Below are positions 1 to 4,555 of a stretch of 5,970 nt of DNA, piece after piece. The translations under genes and the position numbers were made by a program. Positions within the stretch are counted from its first letter, which is position 1; every line of letters begins with the position of its first letter. Source of the stretch: Chloroflexota bacterium (GTDB lineage Bacteria; Chloroflexota; UBA6077); contig JAJYKO010000397.1 in assembly GCA_021788565.1 (NCBI GenBank), positions 1 through 5,970 of the forward strand, read 5' to 3'. A model generated the notes under the pieces. That model made no database searches, was not told the DNA's origin, and saw only the letters and a list, made by a program, of their open reading frames with translations.

Positions 1-880
1 CAACGGTGTTGGCCGTCTTCTGCTTCTGAACCAGGATGCCGACGCCTTCGACCCCGTTCACTCGACTAATGGAATCTTGTTTCTTGAAGGTGTCCTGCAC
101 GGTGGCAACGTCACCTAGCCGTACGGTCTCCCCCGTGGGGGTGGTGGCGATGACGAGGCCTGCCAGTTGACTCGGATCCTGAAGGAGACCGTAAACACGT
201 AGCGAGTAGTCGTATGCTCCGTCTCGCACATCGCCGCTCGGGGCGGACAGGTTGGCCGCGGCCAGGGCAGAGGTGACCTGAGTTAGGGCAATGCCATGAC
301 CGTCTAGCTTGTCGCGGTCCACCACGACGTGGATCTCTCGCTCGCGGCCGCCCACAAGTTGGACCGAAGCCACGCCGGGCACTGCCTCGATCTTGGGACG
401 AATGGTGTCGTTCGCCACTTGATACATGCCGTCGGGGTTGCGGTCCCAACTCGCCCCCATGACGAGGATGGGCTCATCGTTCATGTCGTACTTCATGATG
501 CTCGGGGCCTTGACGTTCGACGGGAGACTCGAGCGTATCTGGTTGACCCTGCGCTCAATGTCCTGGGTAGCGGCATCGGGGTCGAAGCCGTCGTTGAACT
601 CGGCCAGAACCATCGAATAGCTGTCACCGGAGCTAGACGTGAGCGTCTTGATCCCGGGCGAGCCTGCAATAGCGTCTTCGATCGGCTTGGTGACGCGAGA
701 CTCCACCTCCCTCGGCCCTGCTCCCGGGTAGGTTGTCATAACGATGACGTAGGGGATCTTAACGCTTGGGAGCAGATCTACGCCGAGGCTGGTATACGCG
801 AAGATTCCGCCTAGCATGATGGCGAGTACCGCCATGATGATAAGCATCGGGCGTCTGATAGAGAGGGACGTCAGCCACAT
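1..880 (-). CDS. RND-family efflux transporter, N-terminal part (AcrB/SwrC-like), truncated by window edge
   Basis: This is the inner-membrane, proton-driven pump subunit of a resistance-nodulation-division exporter. Reading the minus strand from ATG at 880 gives 293 codons with no stop before the left edge, so only about the first third of a usual 1,000-1,050 residue protein is present. It opens with the family hallmark MWLTSLSIRRPM. A first membrane helix follows at about residues 12-32, then DLLPSV and YPGAGPREVE (51-60), V63-TKPIE and a TSSSGDSYS stretch (81-89). These match the start of the porter domain of AcrB-type pumps (YPGASPEEVE in many homologues). The rest is periplasmic or extracellular porter domain up to the NTV at 291-293. 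The start is well supported by AAAGGAG at 888-894, 7 nt upstream. No membrane-fusion protein gene lies between it and the upstream liv operon; one could lie downstream, outside the window. Substrate cannot be told from this part. Confidence 0.93.
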   Translation of the reverse strand, partial: MWLTSLSIRRPMLIIMAVLAIMLGGIFAYTSLGVDLLPSVKIPYVIVMTTYPGAGPREVESRVTKPIEDAIAGSPGIKTLTSSSGDSYSMVLAEFNDGFDPDAATQDIERRVNQIRSSLPSNVKAPSIMKYDMNDEPILVMGASWDRNPDGMYQVANDTIRPKIEAVPGVASVQLVGGREREIHVVVDRDKLDGHGIALTQVTSALAAANLSAPSGDVRDGAYDYSLRVYGLLQDPSQLAGLVIATTPTGETVRLGDVATVQDTFKKQDSISRVNGVEGVGILVQKQKTANTV

Positions 881-887
881 TCGCCAA

Positions 888-894
888 CTCCTTT
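888..894 (-). promoter_or_regulatory. Ribosome binding site of the RND transporter gene
   Basis: AAAGGAG on the minus strand, 7 nt before the ATG at 880. It is a near-perfect Shine-Dalgarno sequence and fixes the start of the pump gene. Confidence 0.85.
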
Positions 895-979
895 GTTGGA
901 AAGCGCGAGACAGCAGGCAATGCGAGACTACAACATTGGACCTGCGCATGCCGCAGACTGTTTCGTCCGGGCGCGGTCG

Positions 980-1008
980 ATTCTAGGGGAGGAAGGGATA
1001 GTGTGCAA
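980..1008 (-). promoter_or_regulatory. Candidate sigma-70-type promoter for the RND transporter gene
   Basis: Minus strand: TTGCAC (1003-1008) as a -35 element, a 17-nt spacer, and TAGAAT (980-985) as a -10 element. The -10 matches TATAAT at 5 of 6 positions, but the -35 matches only the TTG of TTGACA, so the call rests on the -10 and the ideal spacing. Transcription would begin near 972-974, leaving a 5' leader of about 90 nt. The site lies just past the stem-loop that closes the liv operon, where a new promoter would be expected. A small inverted repeat in the leader (CTGCG/CGCAG, 942-956) could be an operator but is too short to call. Confidence 0.45.
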
Positions 1009-1026
1009 GCGGGTACATCTGACGAG

Positions 1027-1064
1027 CCAGTAGCGCAGGGCCACCCCTGGCCCTGCGCTACTGG
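1027..1064 (-). terminator. Stem-loop at the end of the liv operon, probable intrinsic terminator without a U-tract
   Basis: A perfect 17-bp inverted repeat (arms 1027-1043 and 1048-1064) encloses a 4-nt loop and is GC-rich. It begins 23 nt after the LivF stop codon and lies before the candidate promoter of the next gene, which is where a terminator belongs. On the minus strand the stem is followed by CTCGTCAGATG and not by a run of T. It is therefore either a U-less hairpin terminator, as proposed in some GC-rich bacteria, or a 3'-end stabiliser in front of Rho-dependent termination. There is no T-run on the plus-strand side either. Confidence 0.7.
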
Positions 1065-1087
1065 AATGAGGAACCGCTGGTAGTGAC

Positions 1088-1789
1088 TTACCCTACCAGA
1101 ATGGCGGCGACCTCTCCCTGGGAGGCGACCTCCGACGCGGGACCCGATATGTAGTTGCGGCCGTCCGACATCACGAACACGAAGTCTGCGTGCTCCATGG
1201 CTGTTCGAGCATTCTGCTCCACAACCAGCAGCCCCACGCCGTGCTCACGGATCTGGGCGATTTGCTCCCACACCCGCCCCGCGTACAGCGGGGAGAGCCC
1301 CGCTGTTGGTTCGTCCAGGATGATGACCTTGGGGTCGACCATCAACACCCGCGCCAGGGCGACCATTCGCTGCTGTCCACCTGAGAGTTGCCCGGCTTTC
1401 TTCTTGAAGATGCTGGGGAGGTCAGGGAACAGCCCGGCGACCTCCTCGCGGCGTTTTTCGAAATCTCCTGCGTAGGTGAGGGCTCCCATCTCGAGGTTCT
1501 CGAGCACGGTCATCTCATCGAAGACGTTCTTCAACTGGGGCAGGTACCCCACCCCCAGCCGAACGAGTTGGTGCGGCGCCAGCCCGGTGACGTCCTGCCC
1601 GTCGAGGTAGATGTGTCCGGACGAGATTCGGAGAAGGCCCATGATCGCCTTGGCGAGCGTCGACTTGCCCGCTCCGTTGGGACCGAGAATCACCGAGATC
1701 TGACCGGACTCCACCGAGGCTCCCGCATCCTGAACTATGGGCGGTCCCCCATAGCCAACCACTATGTTCTCGGCTCGTAGCGTTCCCAT
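1088..1789 (-). CDS. livF: Branched-chain amino acid ABC transporter, ATP-binding protein LivF
   Basis: A 233-residue cytoplasmic ATPase, the usual length for LivF, which pairs with LivG to power import through LivH-LivM. It has Walker A GPNGAGKST (36-44), a Q-loop glutamine in YLPQ (Q85), the ABC signature LSGGQQR (135-141) and Walker B VIILDEP (155-161) with catalytic E160. The D-loop region TAGLSPLYA is characteristic of LivF. The switch position reads VVEQNA (189-194), with glutamine in place of the usual histidine, which is typical of this family and separates it from LivG. The ATG at 1789 comes 6 nt after the LivG stop; only a weak G-rich ribosome site (GGGGGT, inside the end of LivG) precedes it, so coupling to LivG translation is likely. 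It is the last gene of the operon and is followed by a strong stem-loop. Substrate specificity is not set by this subunit, so amide, urea or aromatic-acid relatives of the system cannot be excluded from this gene alone. Confidence 0.95.
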   Translation of the reverse strand: MGTLRAENIVVGYGGPPIVQDAGASVESGQISVILGPNGAGKSTLAKAIMGLLRISSGHIYLDGQDVTGLAPHQLVRLGVGYLPQLKNVFDEMTVLENLEMGALTYAGDFEKRREEVAGLFPDLPSIFKKKAGQLSGGQQRMVALARVLMVDPKVIILDEPTAGLSPLYAGRVWEQIAQIREHGVGLLVVEQNARTAMEHADFVFVMSDGRNYISGPASEVASQGEVAAILVG

Positions 1790-1795
1790 TGCTTG

Positions 1796-2611
1796 CTAGA
1801 CCCCCAGATAGGCTTCGACAACTTCGCGGTTCGCCCGCACCGACTCCAGCGTGCCCCTGGTGAGCACCTTACCCTGGCTCATCACCACGACGTCGTCGCA
1901 CACCCGCGCCACGAAGGCCAGGTTGTGCGCCACCATGATGACAGTGACCCCGTGGGATGGTATCTCGCGGATGCGATCGGCGATAAGTATAGTTAGCGCA
2001 GGGTATACGCCCGCCGTCGGCTCGTCGAGCAACAGCAGCTTTGGCTCGGCTATCAGCGCGCGCGCTATGTCCAGCAGCCTCTGCTGGCCGCCGGATAGGG
2101 TGCCGGCCGGTTCGTCGGCCATCTTCTCCAGGCCGACCCATCGGAGCATGTCCATGCTCCGTTCGCGTAGTTCCTCCTCCCTCGGCCACCACTTGCGTCG
2201 GGCGAATATCGCGGTGATCGGATTCTCTCCGGGCTGAGAGGGCGCGGCCATCACGACGTTCTCGATCACCGGCAGGCGAGCGAGTTGGCGGGAGAGTTGA
2301 AAGGTTCGGTTGATCCCCTTCCTTGCTACGGCCGTGCGCCCGATCCCGGCGATGTTCTCCCCGTTGAACAGGATTTCGCCTCGAGCTGGCTTGAGCCCTC
2401 CGGCGACTATCTCGATCAACGTCGACTTGCCCGCGCCGTTCGGTCCGATTAGCCCGGTGACGGTGTTACGTTCGACCTGGAAGGAGCAGTCGTCGACGGC
2501 GAGGACGCCGCCGTATGCGAACCTCACGTCGCGTATGTCCAGTATTACCCTTTGTTTCTGTATCTCCGCGTCTCCCTGGCGGGAAGTCTCAGCCGAGTAC
2601 TCTGCGCTCAT
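1796..2611 (-). CDS. livG: Branched-chain amino acid ABC transporter, ATP-binding protein LivG
   Basis: A 271-residue cytoplasmic ATPase, partner of LivF. Motifs in order are Walker A GPNGAGKST (56-64), a Q-loop in RTFQ (Q105), signature LSGGQQR (172-178), Walker B LLLLDEP (192-198) with catalytic E197, and the switch histidine H229 in MVAHN. The insert between Q-loop and signature (about 122-150, containing RRKWWPREEEL) is in the place where LivG proteins carry their extra segment. The protein ends EAYLGV, as LivG proteins do. Two positions are unusual: the D-loop region reads AGVYP where AGVNP or AGLNP is typical, and the switch region reads VAHN where (I/V)EHD is typical. The first 20 residues (MSAEYSAETS...) are a polar extension before the ABC fold. 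The ATG at 2611 overlaps the LivM stop by 4 nt (ATGA), with only a weak AAGG upstream, which indicates translational coupling and supports this start. Confidence 0.95.
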   Translation of the reverse strand: MSAEYSAETSRQGDAEIQKQRVILDIRDVRFAYGGVLAVDDCSFQVERNTVTGLIGPNGAGKSTLIEIVAGGLKPARGEILFNGENIAGIGRTAVARKGINRTFQLSRQLARLPVIENVVMAAPSQPGENPITAIFARRKWWPREEELRERSMDMLRWVGLEKMADEPAGTLSGGQQRLLDIARALIAEPKLLLLDEPTAGVYPALTILIADRIREIPSHGVTVIMVAHNLAFVARVCDDVVVMSQGKVLTRGTLESVRANREVVEAYLGV

Positions 2612-3594
2612 GGTTGAGTTACCTTATCTTTCGGAGGAGTTGCGCGCTTCAAATTCCGATAGAAGGAGAGGGGGCGCTCTGGGATCAGCCCCTCGGACTT
2701 GTACCGGAGCACGAGGATCAGGACCACTCCAATCACCACGCCGCGCACGGCGCCCACAAGATCCGGCCTTCCGAAAGATGGCAGGAAGCGGGTGATCTCG
2801 GCCAGCCCCTCCACCACCGCGAATGCCCCGAGCAACGCTCCCCAGTAGCTTCCAGTGCCGCCGATGACGATCGCCGCCAGCAGGACGAAGGTCTCCAGTG
2901 GGAGGAAGCTCGCGGGGTTCCATGCACTAATGTAGAAGACGAGCAGGCCTCCGGAGACACCGCCCATGAAGCAGCCGATCGCGAATGTCCAGATTTGGGC
3001 CGCGGTGACACCCTTGCCGAAGGTCTGAGCCACGATCACGTCTTCTCGAATCGCCCGAAGCACTCGGCCGAATGGGGAGTTGTAGATCCTGGCCACGAGC
3101 CACAAACAGATAAGCATCACTACGAAGCTGAGGGCCAGCATGACGAGGTTGCCGCCCTCGGCTGAGATAGGCAGATTTCCCGTGACTGGCGGCACGCCGA
3201 AGATACCGTTCGACCCGTCGAACAGCGGAACATCGTTGGTGATCACATTCCAGATGATCAGTCCTACCGAGACGGTCACGATGGCAAGGTAGTCGCTCCT
3301 TAGCCTCCGCACCGCCACGAAGACGACGAAGAGGCCCACGACGGCCGCGGCCAGACCGCCCAGCACGAGCCCGACCGGCCAGGGCAGCGACCACTGCAGG
3401 ATATAGGTTTCTTGCCCAACGTTCGGGTTGGGCGGCCCCATGGTGGTGACGGCAGCGATATAGGCGCCCACCGCCACGAAGGTGTAGTAGGTGAAGTTCA
3501 GTATCCCCGCGTAGCCGTACTGGAGATTGAATCCCAGCACCATGATCGCGCTGATACAGCCGAGCGTCAGCAGGTCCAGGAGGTAGTAAAGCAT
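2608..3594 (-). CDS. livM: Branched-chain amino acid ABC transporter, permease LivM
   Basis: A 328-residue integral membrane protein forming half of the translocation channel with LivH. Hydrophobic segments are seen at about residues 3-22, 30-50, 73-97, 103-118, 148-170, 200-222, 234-262 and 280-297, in line with the 8-10 helices of the family. Family marks are LGFNLQYGYAGILNF (20-34), RLRSDYLAIVT (97-107), the cytoplasmic coupling region FGRVLRAIREDVIVAQTFG (175-193), and IGGTGSYWGALLGA (244-257). It ends in a positively charged tail. The ATG at 3594 lies 2 nt after the LivH stop, with GGGAGG (3606-3611) inside the end of livH, 11 nt upstream. It overlaps livG by 4 nt. The first signature reads NFTYYTFVAVGAY, whereas many LivM proteins have a SLGHAAFFGIGAY-like sequence, so it is a somewhat divergent member. 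Confidence 0.95.
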   Translation of the reverse strand: MLYYLLDLLTLGCISAIMVLGFNLQYGYAGILNFTYYTFVAVGAYIAAVTTMGPPNPNVGQETYILQWSLPWPVGLVLGGLAAAVVGLFVVFVAVRRLRSDYLAIVTVSVGLIIWNVITNDVPLFDGSNGIFGVPPVTGNLPISAEGGNLVMLALSFVVMLICLWLVARIYNSPFGRVLRAIREDVIVAQTFGKGVTAAQIWTFAIGCFMGGVSGGLLVFYISAWNPASFLPLETFVLLAAIVIGGTGSYWGALLGAFAVVEGLAEITRFLPSFGRPDLVGAVRGVVIGVVLILVLRYKSEGLIPERPLSFYRNLKRATPPKDKVTQP

Positions 3595-3596
3595 CT

Positions 3597-4472
3597 CTAT
3601 TCGGACCTCCCCCTGGCGGCGAAGAGGCCCTGAGGGCGGAGTAGCAGCACGAGGACGAGGATGGCAAATGCGAACGCCGCCTTGTAGCCGGAGTTCATGT
3701 ACATCCCCGACACTTCCGTGACGATGCCGATGATCAGTGCGCCCAGCATCGCGCCGTAAGGCTTGCCGATGCCGCCGAGGATGATCGCCGCGAAGATGAA
3801 GAAGAGTTCGTTAAAGCCCACCGTGGGACGAAGAGTGTAGGTCTCAAGCACCAGGCCGGCCCCGGCGACGGCGGCGAAGAAGCCCGAGATTAGCCATGTC
3901 CAGTTAGTGAGCATCTCTGTGTCGATGCCGCAAGCCCGTGCAAGATCGCGGTTGTTGGAGGTCGCCCGCAGCGACTTTCCGAAGGTGGTGTACTGGAGCG
4001 TCAGGTGCAGCGCTAGGAGCAGCAAAGCTGCCGTTCCGATGAGGGCGAGGTCGCCCGGCGTCAGTAGGAAGGGACCGAGGTTCATAGCGGTTCCGAGTGT
4101 GACGTTGTACCTCTTGGCCCCGGTACCCCAGAGGATGATAACGCCGTTTTGGACAATGAAGGATAGCCCTAGTGTCAGGATGAGAAACGTTACGACGCGG
4201 CTGCCCCTCCTCACAAACGGACGGAAGACGATGATGTTCGCGGCGAGGGCGAGCAATCCCGTGGCGATACCTCCGATGATCACCGCGAGAAAGAAGTTCA
4301 TGCCCAGCACGTTCGCCGCGAACGCGACGTATGCTCCGAAGGTCATGAAGTCGCCGTAGGCGAAGTTCACGAAGTTGGTTACTCCCAGTTGAAGGGTCAG
4401 GCCCACCGCGGCGAGGGCAAGGACGGCGGCGGTGACGACCCCAAACCCCACTGCTTCGGCAAGTTGGTCCAC
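3597..4472 (-). CDS. livH: Branched-chain amino acid ABC transporter, permease LivH
   Basis: A 291-residue membrane protein, the second half of the channel. The LivH signature is clear: GLTLQLGVTNFVNFAYGDFM (24-43), then the coupling-helix region TTFGKSLRATSNNRDLARACGID (162-184), ILGGIGKPYGAMLGALIIG (231-249) and the C-terminal LLLRPQGLFA (277-286). About eight hydrophobic segments are present (roughly 8-30, 44-54, 59-84, 93-116, 140-160, 190-210, 222-250, 265-279). I chose the GTG at 4472 because AGGAGG (4481-4486) sits 8 nt upstream and because the protein then begins MDQLAEAVGFG, aligned with typical LivH starts. The frame stays open to another GTG at 4502, which would add 10 residues (MTSLIEEDPI). 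That codon has no ribosome site and lies 3 nt from the base of the preceding stem-loop. livM follows after 2 nt. Confidence 0.93.
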   Translation of the reverse strand: MDQLAEAVGFGVVTAAVLALAAVGLTLQLGVTNFVNFAYGDFMTFGAYVAFAANVLGMNFFLAVIIGGIATGLLALAANIIVFRPFVRRGSRVVTFLILTLGLSFIVQNGVIILWGTGAKRYNVTLGTAMNLGPFLLTPGDLALIGTAALLLLALHLTLQYTTFGKSLRATSNNRDLARACGIDTEMLTNWTWLISGFFAAVAGAGLVLETYTLRPTVGFNELFFIFAAIILGGIGKPYGAMLGALIIGIVTEVSGMYMNSGYKAAFAFAILVLVLLLRPQGLFAARGRSE

Positions 4473-4480
4473 AATAGGAT

Positions 4481-4486
4481 CCTCCT
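4481..4486 (-). promoter_or_regulatory. Ribosome binding site deciding the LivH start
   Basis: AGGAGG on the minus strand, 8 nt before the GTG at 4472. It is a full Shine-Dalgarno sequence. If the upstream GTG at 4502 were used, this motif would lie inside the coding region, so it favours the shorter protein. Confidence 0.8.
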
Positions 4487-4504
4487 CGATAAGCGATGTC
4501 ACTC

Positions 4505-4552
4505 GCTAATATGGATCTGGCCGGAGCATTGCTCCGGCCAGATCCATTTAGC
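4505..4552 (-). promoter_or_regulatory. Intercistronic stem-loop between the binding-protein gene and livH
   Basis: A perfect 17-bp inverted repeat (arms 4511-4527 and 4531-4547, 3-nt loop) is extended by a further 5 bp (4505-4509 with 4548-4552) across one unpaired base (4510), for 22 bp in all. It starts 3 nt after the stop codon of the binding-protein gene and ends before the livH ribosome site. No T-run follows the stem on the minus strand, so full termination is unlikely. A partial terminator, or a barrier to 3'-exonucleases that stabilises the binding-protein message, is more likely. In malE-malF and similar operons such structures raise binding protein above permease. Its role here is inferred from position. 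Confidence 0.75.
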
Positions 4553-4555
4553 TGG

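Larger units (their letters stand above)
881..1087. other. Intergenic region between livF and the RND gene
   Basis: A 207-bp gap holding, in transcription order, 23 nt after the livF stop, the 17-bp stem-loop, the candidate promoter and a leader of about 90 nt with the ribosome site. No small gene, tRNA or other RNA gene is recognisable in it. The terminator-then-promoter order supports two separate transcription units. Confidence 0.6.

Noticed and set aside
329..814. 161-codon open frame on the plus strand
   Set aside because: It lies wholly opposite the RND gene, whose minus-strand frame shows clear family motifs throughout; the plus-strand translation resembles nothing and is a GC-rich shadow.
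942..956. Short inverted repeat CTGCG-CATGC-CGCAG in the RND leader as a repressor operator
   Set aside because: Five-base arms are expected by chance in GC-rich DNA and no regulator gene is next to it.
2515..3165. 216-codon plus-strand frame opposite livM and the start of livG
   Set aside because: The minus strand encodes conserved permease and ATPase sequence here. The plus-strand product is low-complexity polar sequence without family features or a ribosome site.
2927..3667. 246-codon minus-strand frame overlapping livM and livH
   Set aside because: It is the same strand in another frame, rich in Arg, Gly and Pro as expected of an out-of-frame reading of GC-rich DNA; livM and livH explain the region.
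1088..4552. Urea transporter (Urt) identity for the cassette
   Set aside because: No urease or nitrogen-regulation gene is in view, and the permeases match general LivH/LivM lengths of about 290 and 330 residues; it cannot be strictly excluded but nothing supports it.
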